A stretch of 20,630 bases of DNA from an uncultured Bacilli bacterium (GCA_947624855.1 CANQMC010000008.1:1-20630); one strand, 5' to 3'. Numbered from the stretch's first letter, positions 9,823-17,713 are shown. Notes: generated from the sequence alone by a model not told the origin. Numbers and translations are program-made.

Positions 9823-10383
9823 TTATGCTCTAGATGAATATTTACCATCTTTAGTTGAAATAATAATTTTTTCTCCAGTATTAATAAATAAAGGCACTTT
9901 AACTACTAAACCTGTTTCAATTGTCGCATCTTTTTGAGCATTATTGGTTGTATTACCTTTAACTGCAGGTTCAGTCTCTATAACTTCATATTCTACTTTT
10001 TCCGGTAAAGTAATTCCTAATATTTCTCCTTCATAATAATCTACAGTTATATCTAAACCTTCTTTAATAAATTTAACTTGATCTCCTAAAGTTTTTGTAG
10101 ATATTTCAATTTGTTCATAAGTATCATTATTCATAAATACATAATTATCTCCAGCTGCATATAAATATTGCATTGGCATTCTATCAATATGAGCTTTTGT
10201 AATCTTAATATTTGTATTATATGTATCTTCTGTAATTGAACCAGTTCTTAAATTTTTAAGTTTCATTCTAACAAAAGCTGAACCTTTTCCTGGTTTAACA
10301 TGTTGAAATTCTACGATTTGATATAAATTATTATCCATAATAATAGTCATACCATTTTTTATATCATTAATATTAATATTCAT
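9823..10383 (-). CDS. efp: Elongation factor P
   Basis: Translation factor that rescues ribosomes stalled at polyproline; 186 aa, the usual length. The N-terminal KOW-like domain contains HVKPGKGSAFVRMKLKN, with K33 at the tip corresponding to the lysine that is post-translationally modified in other bacteria. Two OB-type domains follow and the C-terminus holds the conserved TGEKIIISTKDGKYSSRA. An upstream in-frame ATG at 10413 exists, but I prefer the ATG at 10383: it gives the family N-terminus (MNININDIKNG) and has AAGGTG six bases upstream, while the longer form lies inside the preceding small gene. The start overlaps the end of that gene by 11 nt, suggesting translational coupling. Third gene of the rpmG operon, closed by the terminator at 9799-9821. 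Confidence 0.96.
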   Translation of the reverse strand: MNININDIKNGMTIIMDNNLYQIVEFQHVKPGKGSAFVRMKLKNLRTGSITEDTYNTNIKITKAHIDRMPMQYLYAAGDNYVFMNNDTYEQIEISTKTLGDQVKFIKEGLDITVDYYEGEILGITLPEKVEYEVIETEPAVKGNTTNNAQKDATIETGLVVKVPLFINTGEKIIISTKDGKYSSRA

Positions 10384-10537
10384 TATTTTCACCTTTCTTT
10401 GTAAATATTCCAAATTTTTGTTTTCGCATTCTTGCTTTACTATCAGTATTAGGAACTTGTTTATCTACCTTATATTTAATAATAGCAATCACTGGAGAAG
10501 TAAATTTTGTTTTAATTAAAGCATGTCTTCTTTTCAT
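10373..10537 (-). CDS. Small basic protein of unknown function between rpmG and efp
   Basis: An open frame of 54 codons starting MKRRHALIKTKF and ending KKGENNEY, with 14 Lys/Arg-rich positions and no membrane segment. The ATG at 10537 has a perfect AGGAGG seven bases upstream (10545-10550), as strong as that of rpmG, which argues for a real translated gene. It starts 15 nt after the rpmG stop and ends 11 nt inside efp. I do not recognise the family. It is not SecE, which often follows rpmG, because it has no hydrophobic helix. Small size, basic charge and position between a ribosomal protein and EF-P make a ribosome- or RNA-associated role a reasonable inference only. Confidence 0.7.
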   Translation of the reverse strand: MKRRHALIKTKFTSPVIAIIKYKVDKQVPNTDSKARMRKQKFGIFTKKGENNEY

Positions 10538-10552
10538 GACAAAACCTCCTAA

Positions 10553-10717
10553 CTACTTCTTTTCTTTTACTGTTTGATGTTTATGACATTTTTTGCAATA
10601 TTTTTTAACTTCTAAACGATCGGGAGTATTTTTTTTGTTTTTACTTGTACATCTAAGTTCTTCACCACAAACTGTGCATTTTAAAGTCACATAATTACGA
10701 TTTTCATTTTTAGCCAT
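10553..10717 (-). CDS. rpmG: 50S ribosomal protein bL33 (zinc-binding form)
   Basis: Large-subunit ribosomal protein of 54 aa, beginning MAKNENRNYVTLKC. It has the C+ zinc ribbon: C14-x2-C17 (CTVC) and C41-x2-C44 (CKKC), plus the typical TSKNKKNTPDRLEVKKYC block. AAGGAGG (10724-10730) lies six bases before the ATG. It is first in an operon with the small basic gene and efp, read from the promoter at 10749-10777. Confidence 0.95.
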   Translation of the reverse strand: MAKNENRNYVTLKCTVCGEELRCTSKNKKNTPDRLEVKKYCKKCHKHQTVKEKK

Positions 10718-10741
10718 AATGCACCTCCTTTTTAAAAAGTC

Positions 10742-10760
10742 TAATGGTATTATACCATTA
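10742..10760. terminator. Palindrome after the PBP gene: weak terminator and/or operator
   Basis: TAATGGTAT-T-ATACCATTA is a perfect 9-bp inverted repeat two bases beyond the PBP stop codon. On the minus strand it is followed by GACTTTTT, so it could terminate PBP transcription. The -10 box of the rpmG promoter sits at its centre, so a regulatory role is an alternative. Confidence 0.5.
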
Positions 10761-10777
10761 AATTAAGAACTTGAAAA
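10749..10777 (-). promoter_or_regulatory. Sigma-A-type promoter for rpmG-orf-efp
   Basis: TTTTCA (10772-10777), a 17-bp spacer and a consensus TATAAT (10749-10754) with an upstream TGG extended -10. The -35 lies inside the last codons of the PBP gene. It is correctly placed for a leader of about 25 nt before rpmG. Confidence 0.65.
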
Positions 10778-12715
10778 GAGAAAATCGTTAATATTTCGCG
10801 CAATTAAACGATTTACTGGTACATAATAGTTAATTTTACTATTTAAATCACTAGTATTAGGACTAATTACCACGATTGAATACTTTGGTTTATCAAAAGG
10901 AGCATACATAATAAAAGTATTACTTAAAACATAGGCATCTAATTTACCATCATAATTACTATCAATATAAGATTCACTAGTTCCTGTCTTCCCAGCTCCA
11001 TTAATTTTAGGATCAAGATACCAATAACCAGTTCCACTTTTCATAACTTCTCGAAATCCTTTTTGAATTCTTTCCATATATTTATTATTTAAATTAACCT
11101 TATTTAAACTAGTTATCTTATTTTCAAGAAGTATTTTATCTTCATTTTTAATACTATGCATTAAATTAAGTTTTAATCTCTCACCATTGTTCGCTATAGT
11201 ATTAATATATTGTAATAAATTAACAGGTGTATATAAGTCATATTGACCAATAGCTAAATTAAGAAGTAAATCAATAGCCACTGTATTACCTTCCACTCCC
11301 TTAGTTTCACCTGGTAAATCAATACCTGTTAAAGTACCTAATCCATATTCTTTAAAAGTATTACGATATTTATTAAAATCATTAATTGTAGCTTCAGCTT
11401 TCATATTATATCTATATTTATATCCAGCAATTTTAAGGGCAATCATAAATTGATAATAATTAGAACTTTCAGCTAAAGCATGAATATCATTTAATCTACC
11501 TAATCTTTTATATGAACATTTAAGAGGTAAACTATAAAGTTTAACACAAGAATCTGTATAAGTTGTACCAATATTTATCGCCTTATTTTGATATCCCACA
11601 GTCATAGAAGCTCCTTTTACTACACTGCCAACCGTATAAGCATTTTTAATAACATTAATCGTAACATCTTGAAAAGAACCATTATCAAGTAATCTAATAC
11701 CCGCCATAGCTAATATATTTCCTGTTAATGGTTCACTTATTAAAGCATAACTTTCACGATAATACTTTGTATTTATTGCTTTTTTAGCTTCTTTAATTTG
11801 TTTTTTTAATATTTTTTCTAATTCCAATTGTTTATCAATATCTATTTCTAAAACTAAATCTGAACCTCTTTTAGCTTCTTTAACTTTTACTAAATTATTA
11901 TTTACTAATTTATATACTGCTTTTTCGCCTTTTAAATATTCTTCATAATATTCTTCTAACCCACTAGTCCCTACTTTATCTAAATATGTATAACCTTTAC
12001 TTAATAATTCTTCTTTTTCTTTAGGTAAAGTATTACTTACTGTCCCAAATATACTTTTTAAAGTATCTTTATAATTATAAACTCTCGACCATTCAGTTTC
12101 CCCAAAAATACCATCTAACCCTTCTTCTATAATACTAGCATACAATAAATCATCAACATCATGTAATATTACTTTATTAGCATACATATAACCATCATTC
12201 ATTAAATAATAAAAATAAGAACTATACTTAGTTAATTTATCTAAATTATCAATCATTTCATTTGTTATTCTATCTTTTTTCAAATTTTCTAATTTATCTT
12301 TTGTTAATTTTCGTTCATTATAAAGTTTCCACTCTTTATCTGTTATTAAATTATTTACTTCTTCTTCATTTATAATCATATAAAAATCTTTTAATTTATC
12401 TTCATCATATATATATTCATAATCAGTTAATAAAACTAATTTTTTAGCTATATTTAATTCTTTTTCTAAAGTAACATTTATATCTTTATGATAAAATATT
12501 GAATTAATACCTACATTATCTACTAAAACTCTACCTTTAATATCCAATATTCTACCACGAGGAGCACTTCCACCTTCTACATAAACTTCACTTATTTCTT
12601 TATATTTTTGCATATAATAATCATGATTTTTAAAACTTATATTATAAACTCTAAATATAAATAAACTAAAAACTAAAATTATTAAAATTATAATTAAATA
12701 AAACTTTTTAGGCAT
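10763..12715 (-). CDS. Class B penicillin-binding protein (PBP2-type D,D-transpeptidase)
   Basis: Membrane-anchored enzyme that cross-links peptidoglycan stem peptides, 650 aa. It has an N-terminal transmembrane anchor (6-27), then a PBP dimerisation-type region with APRGRILDIKGRVL (51-64). The transpeptidase domain has all three active-site motifs: S364-V-V-K367, S417-S-N419 and K576-T-G578. I chose the ATG at 12715 rather than the one at 12727 because GGTGAAG lies just before it and the earlier ATG has no ribosome-binding site. A MrdA/PBP2 role in elongation or a PbpB-like role in division cannot be separated from sequence alone; no mreC, rodA or ftsW is adjacent. No PASTA domains follow the catalytic domain. 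The gene shows the cell has a wall. Confidence 0.92.
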   Translation of the reverse strand: MPKKFYLIIILIILVFSLFIFRVYNISFKNHDYYMQKYKEISEVYVEGGSAPRGRILDIKGRVLVDNVGINSIFYHKDINVTLEKELNIAKKLVLLTDYEYIYDEDKLKDFYMIINEEEVNNLITDKEWKLYNERKLTKDKLENLKKDRITNEMIDNLDKLTKYSSYFYYLMNDGYMYANKVILHDVDDLLYASIIEEGLDGIFGETEWSRVYNYKDTLKSIFGTVSNTLPKEKEELLSKGYTYLDKVGTSGLEEYYEEYLKGEKAVYKLVNNNLVKVKEAKRGSDLVLEIDIDKQLELEKILKKQIKEAKKAINTKYYRESYALISEPLTGNILAMAGIRLLDNGSFQDVTINVIKNAYTVGSVVKGASMTVGYQNKAINIGTTYTDSCVKLYSLPLKCSYKRLGRLNDIHALAESSNYYQFMIALKIAGYKYRYNMKAEATINDFNKYRNTFKEYGLGTLTGIDLPGETKGVEGNTVAIDLLLNLAIGQYDLYTPVNLLQYINTIANNGERLKLNLMHSIKNEDKILLENKITSLNKVNLNNKYMERIQKGFREVMKSGTGYWYLDPKINGAGKTGTSESYIDSNYDGKLDAYVLSNTFIMYAPFDKPKYSIVVISPNTSDLNSKINYYVPVNRLIARNINDFLFSSS

Positions 12716-12778
12716 AATCTTCACCATTATTAGTATTCAAAAATAAATTAATTTCATACAATGTATTAGGGTGATTTT

Positions 12779-13042
12779 ATGTATAATTTAATAAGTAGAT
12801 ATATGAAAAACTTAACTAAAGAAGATGTTAAAAACTTTGCTACAACTAAAAATATCAATTTAAGTGAAGAAGAATTAGACTTTACATATCAATTTGTTAA
12901 AAAAAATTGGGAACAAGTAATAAATAATCCCAAATTATTAAATTTAGATCGTTATCAAGATCGTTTTTCCAGCGAAAATTTTGGCAAAATAAAAAAACTT
13001 TTTAACGAATATAGTACACGTTATCAAGCTTTTCTTAAATAA
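12779..13042 (+). CDS. Small helical protein, probable DUF2624 (YqfT-like)
   Basis: 87 aa, predicted mostly helical, with no signal peptide, membrane helix or catalytic motif. It begins MYNLISRYMKNLTKEDVKNFA and includes a LSEEELDFTYQFVKKNW segment. The ATG has GGGTGAT five bases upstream. Length, helical pattern and position next to nfo agree with DUF2624: in Bacillus subtilis yqfT sits beside yqfS (nfo). The family call rests on that neighbourhood plus loose resemblance and is moderate. Here the gene is convergent with nfo and divergent from the PBP gene. Function is unknown in this family. Confidence 0.7.
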   Translation: MYNLISRYMKNLTKEDVKNFATTKNINLSEEELDFTYQFVKKNWEQVINNPKLLNLDRYQDRFSSENFGKIKKLFNEYSTRYQAFLK

Positions 13043-13066
13043 TCTCTTTATAGAGATTTATTTTTT
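13041..13066 (+). terminator. Terminator between the convergent DUF2624-like gene and nfo
   Basis: AATCTCT-TTAT-AGAGATT, a perfect 7-bp stem, is followed by TATTTTTT on the plus strand. It overlaps both stop codons. On the minus strand the downstream side is not T-rich, so it mainly serves the plus-strand gene. Confidence 0.8.
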
Positions 13067-13966
13067 ATAATAATCTCTAATATCATTCATTAAATTAGCA
13101 TTAAATATTCCTTTTTTTAGCATATCAATTTCAAATTTATAAGGCGGATATATCCTAGCTTTATCTAAATCATGTTCTCCAATATATGGGGTTTCTAATA
13201 TTTTAGGTATACCTTCTAAAGATTCATGATTAATAATTTTATAAATATTTTCAAAACCTATCGTGCCAAATCCAATATTAGCATGTCGATCTTTATGTGA
13301 ATTCATTTCATTTTTACTATCATTTATATGAATACATTTTAAATAATTATGACCTATAATTTTATTAAAATTAGCTATAAAACTATCAAAATCACTCATA
13401 TCATAACCAGCATCATTTAAATGACAAGTATCTAAACAAACACCAATTTTATCTTTAAAATTAATATTATCTATTATATATTTTATTTCTTCTAAATTTG
13501 TACCAATTTCAGTTCCTTTACCCGCCATTGTTTCTAATAAAATCATCGTTTTAGTATCTTCTTTTAAAACTTGATTTAAAGCAAAAATAATATTATCTAA
13601 AGCAATATCTTTAGGAATTCCAACACTAGAACCAGGATGTAATACTAAATATTTAATACCCATTTGTTCACATCTTGTAACTTCTCCTTTTAAAAAAGCT
13701 ATACTAAAATTATATTTAGCTTCTTCTCCATTATTAGCTAAATTAATAATATATGGAGCATGACAAATAACTTTATTAATATCAATATTATTTTCTTTCA
13801 TTAATTTTTTAGCTTCTAAAATCAAATTTTCATCAATTGCTTTTCTTAAAGTATTTTGAGGAGCTCCTGTATAAAACATAAAAGTATTAGCTCCATAATT
13901 AATAGCTTCTTTAACACTACCTAATAATTGTTCTGGTCCAAAAGACACATGTGACCCAATAATCAT
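13058..13966 (-). CDS. nfo: Endonuclease IV (AP endonuclease)
   Basis: Base-excision-repair enzyme that cuts DNA at abasic sites; 302 aa. The TIM-barrel metal-ligand motifs are all present: GSHVS near the N-terminus, CHAPY, LHPGS, LLETMAGKG, GVCLDTCHLNDAGYD, IHINDSKNE, DRHANIGFGTIG and the terminal LETPY. I place the start at the ATG at 13966, preceded by GGTGGT and giving the family N-terminus MIIGSHVSF, rather than a longer frame opening at 14011 that runs back into a hairpin. A weak TTGTTA-17-TAAACT promoter can be drawn just upstream. It is convergent with the DUF2624-like gene. Confidence 0.96.
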   Translation of the reverse strand: MIIGSHVSFGPEQLLGSVKEAINYGANTFMFYTGAPQNTLRKAIDENLILEAKKLMKENNIDINKVICHAPYIINLANNGEEAKYNFSIAFLKGEVTRCEQMGIKYLVLHPGSSVGIPKDIALDNIIFALNQVLKEDTKTMILLETMAGKGTEIGTNLEEIKYIIDNINFKDKIGVCLDTCHLNDAGYDMSDFDSFIANFNKIIGHNYLKCIHINDSKNEMNSHKDRHANIGFGTIGFENIYKIINHESLEGIPKILETPYIGEHDLDKARIYPPYKFEIDMLKKGIFNANLMNDIRDYYKK

Positions 13967-13996
13967 AATAACCACCACTTCCAGTTTAACAAAAAT

Positions 13997-14017
13997 AAGA
14001 ACTTTTAACAAGTTCTT
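13997..14017. terminator. Second hairpin between the pilin gene and nfo
   Basis: AAGAACTT-TTAAC-AAGTTCTT, a perfect 8-bp stem with T-runs on both sides (TTTTATT on plus, ATTTTTG on minus). It lies just downstream of the pilin terminator on the minus strand and may act as a back-up. Confidence 0.55.
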
Positions 14018-14029
14018 TTTTATTAATTT

Positions 14030-14050
14030 AAAAAAAAGGACCTAAGTCCT
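14030..14050 (-). terminator. Rho-independent terminator of the pilin gene
   Basis: On the minus strand AGGAC-TTAG-GTCCT is followed directly by eight T. The stem starts inside the pilin stop codon. Confidence 0.8.
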
Positions 14051-14468
14051 AATTACCACATGTAGTAGAAGCTGTATTACTAGATTCAATTACATCTTCA
14101 CTAGCTACATCTGGTGATTTTCCATCAACTAAATTAGTTCCATTAGAAAGCCAAATTTTATATGTATATTTACCATTAGCTTCTTCAATTAAGAAACTAC
14201 CATTGTAAGCTTCATCATTTTTTTCAATTAATCCAGAATTCATTATATCTTCATATGAATAACATTTAGTTCCACTAGAATTCTCATTTACATATAAAGT
14301 TTTTGCCGCGGCAATAAATTTATTAGCTTCAGTCGCAAGTACTTGTTTTTTAGCACTAGACATCATCGGAACTACCGCATTAGTCGCAATTAATACCACT
14401 ACAGCCAAAATTACAATAACACTTAACAATTCTACTAAAGTAAATCCATTTTTATTAATTCTTTTCAT
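14049..14468 (-). CDS. Type IV pilin-like prepilin (N-terminal methylation motif)
   Basis: 139 aa secreted or surface filament-type subunit. An 8-residue basic leader, MKRINKNG, ends in Gly and is followed by FTLVELLSVIVILAVVVLIA: the prepilin peptidase site G8|F9, the conserved E13 and the hydrophobic polymerisation helix. The C-terminal globular part has two cysteines, C69 and C137, placed as for a disulfide-closed D-region. The ATG is preceded by AGAAGGTGA. It has its own promoter (14488-14515) and terminator (14030-14050), so it is a single-gene unit. No ATPase, platform protein or prepilin peptidase is nearby. A ComGC/GspG-type pseudopilin or a major pilin are both possible. Confidence 0.88.
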   Translation of the reverse strand: MKRINKNGFTLVELLSVIVILAVVVLIATNAVVPMMSSAKKQVLATEANKFIAAAKTLYVNENSSGTKCYSYEDIMNSGLIEKNDEAYNGSFLIEEANGKYTYKIWLSNGTNLVDGKSPDVASEDVIESSNTASTTCGN

Positions 14469-14487
14469 ATCTTCACCTTCTAAACTA

Positions 14488-14515
14488 ATTATACCAAAAA
14501 TTAATCTTTAGTCAA
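14488..14515 (-). promoter_or_regulatory. Sigma-A-type promoter of the pilin gene
   Basis: TTGACT (14510-14515), a 16-bp spacer and TATAAT (14488-14493) with an extended TGG in front. This is among the closest matches to consensus in the window. The leader is short, with the ribosome-binding site about 10 bases after the expected start. Confidence 0.75.
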
Positions 14516-14517
14516 CT

Positions 14518-14559
14518 AATAAAACTTATTTTTTTAGTAATAAAACTTATTTTTTTAGT
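14518..14559. repeat. Perfect 21-bp tandem duplication at the 3' end of the GntR gene
   Basis: Two adjacent identical copies (14518-14538 and 14539-14559), each containing AATAAAACTT, seven T and AGT. The second copy contains the GntR stop codon and last codons (LKK*). The first copy repeats this outside the gene. Each contains only a weak A/T hairpin. Confidence 0.85.
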
Positions 14560-14903
14560 TTTTGCCTAATTTCTTCTTCCTTTAAACCTAAATGTTCTAA
14601 TTCTTTAAGCTTTTCTTTTACTTCCAAAATAATATTATTAATTTTTGTTTCTCGAGCATTATTAACATTTTCAGTAATAAAAGTACCTTTAGTTGATTTT
14701 GAAATAATAATTTCTTTACTTTCTAAAATATCATAAGCTTTTTTAACTGTATTAGGATTTATTCCTAAATCTTTAGCTAATTCTCTAATACTAGGAATTT
14801 GAGTATTAGGTTTTAAAATATTTAAAGTTACAAGTCTTTCAACTTCTCTAATTATTTGTTCATAAATAGGAACTCTAGTACCATAATCAATATTAATATT
14901 CAT
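14547..14903 (-). CDS. GntR-family repressor, short YtrA type
   Basis: 118 aa transcription regulator. Residues 8-78 are a GntR winged helix-turn-helix: VPIYEQIIREVERLV, PSIRELAKDLGINPNTVKKAYDILE and a wing ending STKGTFI. Only about 40 residues follow (a charged helix), too few for an effector domain of the FadR or HutC type; this is the YtrA architecture, usually encoded with an ABC transporter it controls. The ATG lies 2 nt after the permease stop, with GAGGA inside the permease end, so it is coupled to that gene. It is the last gene of the ABC operon. It probably binds the dyad at 17714-17736 and represses the operon; ligand unknown. Confidence 0.93.
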   Translation of the reverse strand: MNINIDYGTRVPIYEQIIREVERLVTLNILKPNTQIPSIRELAKDLGINPNTVKKAYDILESKEIIISKSTKGTFITENVNNARETKINNIILEVKEKLKELEHLGLKEEEIRQKLKK

Positions 14904-14905
14904 TT

Positions 14906-16828
14906 TTATTCCTCAAAACCATTTTGATATTCTTTTAATAATATTTGATATTCAGGATCATTTAATACTTTACTTTTATAAGTTTCAAATTCTTTTTTAA
15001 AAGCTACTGGATCTGATATTATAACCAAAAATTCTTCTAAACCATCATCAAATTCCACTGTTAAATAATCACTAGTTAATTTAGGAGTATTTTTATTATC
15101 TAAATAATATTTAAATTCACTTAAATTTTTATTTATAATATAATCAAATAAATTAACATCTATTTCTTCAAATAAATTACTTCGATCAATTAAATAAAAG
15201 GACATTTTATCATTAAAATTCTTTAAAGATTTCGTATTAATATAATTAACAACATATTTATATAAAGATTTTGTAGTACTAATAGGTATATCAATTTCTT
15301 CATATTTATGATTTTTATAATTATAAATAGCTAAAGCATCACCTGATAAATCTTGATAATTAGAAGCAGCATCTTTAATTAAATTTTTAAGTTCTTTTGT
15401 AATAGGTAAAGAATAAGATAAATTTAAACTTATATAATCTATTTTGTCATAATCAAATTCTTTTATTTTTTCTTTTTGATATTCATAATATAATTTATCT
15501 TTATAAGCTAAATCTTCACTTTTAAAATTTAAATAACCAAAATAAGATTTATTATTAATCTGAACACTTGTTAAAATAGTATTTTCTCCATAATAATCAA
15601 AAGTAGATTTAAACACTCTATTTATATAATCTCTATCTGTTATTTTAAAATCAAGTCCATCATCAACAATACTTATACTTTTAATATCATCAATATTAAC
15701 TTCTGTTTCTAAATTTAATTTATCAAATAAATAAAAACCAGTATTAAAAATAATAAATGTTGCTATACAAATAAACATTGATTTTAAAAAGCGATATATT
15801 TCTTTTCTAGTTATTAAATCATAAACTAAATAATAAATAACAGCAATCGCAACTGCAATAATAATTCCTGATAAATCAAATTCTTCCATAATCATATAAG
15901 TTAAGAAACAAACTGGTAAAAATGTTAAACTTTTAATTAAATAATGTTTAATTGGACTTTTAAAACTAGTTTCATTTTCTTCCATTTGTCTTTTTCTAAA
16001 GCATATATAACCAATTCCTATATAAATAATACTTAAAACTGTCATTTTAAGAACACTAGCTTTATCAAAGGCTAAAACGCCATCATCTACAACTATTTTA
16101 ACAAGCATTGAAGGAGCTGTAAAATTTCCTTCCAAATCATGTTCTAATAATATTTGATATTTATTTTCTTTTTCTTTATCTAAACATAATGAATCTTCAG
16201 CGCAATTATATGTAGAAGGTTTACAACTTTCATTAGTACACTCGATAAAATTAATTGAATTATTCCCTATTATATAACCACTTAAAGCAAAAAAAGGATA
16301 AATAAAAGCAACTATTAACATGATTACAATACTACTAATTAAATTACCTGCTAAAGATATAGCTAAAGCTGCAATAACAAAAACAAAAACATAACTAATA
16401 AAGAAAAACAAAGCATAATCAATTATCAAATTTAAAGGTATAACTAAAGGAGTAAAAATATTAAATAAAAACAATATTAAAGAATTAATTAATGTAAATA
16501 AACATAGAACTAAAATACCTCCCCAAATATTTGTAAAATAAATTGATTTTCGACTAAGTGGTTTACTCATTACAAAATCAACACTTTTTTGTTTAAAAAC
16601 AAAGCCAAATAAACTAACTGCTAATACCACTGGAATTATAAAAAGTCCAAAATAACTAATTCCACTTATTAAACCAAAATTCATTAATTCAGTTTTATTA
16701 ATAACATTTAAAACTAACATTAAGATATTAAGCATTGGTACTATTACTAAGAAAAATGCTAATAAATTTAATGATTTTTTTAAATTTTCTTTAAAATAAT
16801 TTTTATTAAATAACGCTTTCAAATTCAT
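14906..16828 (-). CDS. ABC-2 type transporter permease
   Basis: 640 aa membrane protein. Hydrophobic segments lie near 20-42, 52-78, 102-125, 133-160, 163-187, 258-276, 297-315, 319-338 and 348-368, followed by a soluble C-terminal part of about 270 residues. The SKPLSRKSIYFTN motif (88-100) is typical of ABC-2 exporters paired with GntR regulators. The loop after the fifth or sixth helix has four cysteines in 19 residues (C197, C202, C209, C215). The start overlaps the ATPase gene by 23 nt, so the two are translationally coupled and almost certainly form one complex. Substrate is unknown; relatives export peptides or antibiotics or respond to envelope stress. Confidence 0.88.
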   Translation of the reverse strand: MNLKALFNKNYFKENLKKSLNLLAFFLVIVPMLNILMLVLNVINKTELMNFGLISGISYFGLFIIPVVLAVSLFGFVFKQKSVDFVMSKPLSRKSIYFTNIWGGILVLCLFTLINSLILFLFNIFTPLVIPLNLIIDYALFFFISYVFVFVIAALAISLAGNLISSIVIMLIVAFIYPFFALSGYIIGNNSINFIECTNESCKPSTYNCAEDSLCLDKEKENKYQILLEHDLEGNFTAPSMLVKIVVDDGVLAFDKASVLKMTVLSIIYIGIGYICFRKRQMEENETSFKSPIKHYLIKSLTFLPVCFLTYMIMEEFDLSGIIIAVAIAVIYYLVYDLITRKEIYRFLKSMFICIATFIIFNTGFYLFDKLNLETEVNIDDIKSISIVDDGLDFKITDRDYINRVFKSTFDYYGENTILTSVQINNKSYFGYLNFKSEDLAYKDKLYYEYQKEKIKEFDYDKIDYISLNLSYSLPITKELKNLIKDAASNYQDLSGDALAIYNYKNHKYEEIDIPISTTKSLYKYVVNYINTKSLKNFNDKMSFYLIDRSNLFEEIDVNLFDYIINKNLSEFKYYLDNKNTPKLTSDYLTVEFDDGLEEFLVIISDPVAFKKEFETYKSKVLNDPEYQILLKEYQNGFEE

Positions 16829-17702
16829 AACCTAACGCCTCCATTTGATATATAAATATTTCTTCTAAAGTAAGTGGTAAATAATCCAAAATAATTGGTT
16901 TTAAATCTTCCAATTTTTTTCTACTATCACTTCCCTTTTCATCAATTATTAATGTTGCTATACTTCCTACTTTTTTATAAGAAAGAATCTTTAAACCTTT
17001 AAAAGTATTTTTATTAAAATCTTCTTTTAAAGATATTTGTACTTTAAACATATTAGTTTTTAAAGTATCAATATCACTTTCAAATAAAATATTACCTTTA
17101 TATAATAATCCTAAATTATCACATATATCTTCTAACTCTCGTAAATTATGGCTAGTCATTATAATCGTGGTTTCTTGTTCACTTAATATATCGGCAAGCA
17201 AACCTTTGAAATACTTCCTAACAACTGGATCAAGTCCATCAAAAGTTTCATCAAAAAATAAATATTTAGCTTTAGTTGCAAGTGCACAAATTAAAGCACA
17301 TTGTCTTTTCATTCCTTTAGAAAATGAACTAATTTTAGCATGTAAATTAAGTTTTAAATTATTAGCTTTTTCTATAACATAATTAATATCAAACTTATTA
17401 TATAATGCTTCATAATAGTGAGCCATATCCATCAAACTATATCCCGAATAAAAAAATAAATCATCTGGTACAAAAACCATATCTTGTTTTAATAATTCAT
17501 TATCATATACTTCAATTCCATCAACATAAATTTCTCCATGTTCTGGTTTATAAATGCTATTAATTAATCGTAGTAAAGTTGATTTACCAGCTCCATTAGC
17601 CCCTACTAAACCATAAATGGCATTATCTTTAATAGTACAGTTCAAATTATCTAAAACTAAAGTTTTGCCAAATCCTTTAGTTAGATTTTTAATTTCAATC
17701 AT
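16806..17702 (-). CDS. ABC transporter ATP-binding protein
   Basis: 298 aa nucleotide-binding subunit that powers the permease encoded next to it. Walker A GANGAGKST (34-42), signature FSKGM (127-131) in place of LSGGQ, Walker B YLFFDETFDGLD (147-158) and switch H185 (TSH) are all present, so it should hydrolyse ATP. The C-terminal 90 residues are a small accessory domain common in YtrB/EcsA-like proteins. The start is the ATG at 17702, with GGAGGG five bases before it; a longer frame from 17750 would run through the promoter and operator and is rejected. First gene of the ATPase-permease-GntR operon. Confidence 0.95.
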   Translation of the reverse strand: MIEIKNLTKGFGKTLVLDNLNCTIKDNAIYGLVGANGAGKSTLLRLINSIYKPEHGEIYVDGIEVYDNELLKQDMVFVPDDLFFYSGYSLMDMAHYYEALYNKFDINYVIEKANNLKLNLHAKISSFSKGMKRQCALICALATKAKYLFFDETFDGLDPVVRKYFKGLLADILSEQETTIIMTSHNLRELEDICDNLGLLYKGNILFESDIDTLKTNMFKVQISLKEDFNKNTFKGLKILSYKKVGSIATLIIDEKGSDSRKKLEDLKPIILDYLPLTLEEIFIYQMEALGYEFESVI

Positions 17703-17713
17703 ATCATCCCTCC

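Noticed and set aside
10384..10413. Longer EF-P starting at an upstream ATG
   Set aside because: Would add ten residues not found in EF-P, and lies inside the 54-aa gene. The internal ATG at 10383 has a good AAGGTG.
17167..17382. 71-codon plus-strand open frame
   Set aside because: Lies entirely antisense within the ABC ATPase gene, has no ribosome-binding site and no recognisable product.
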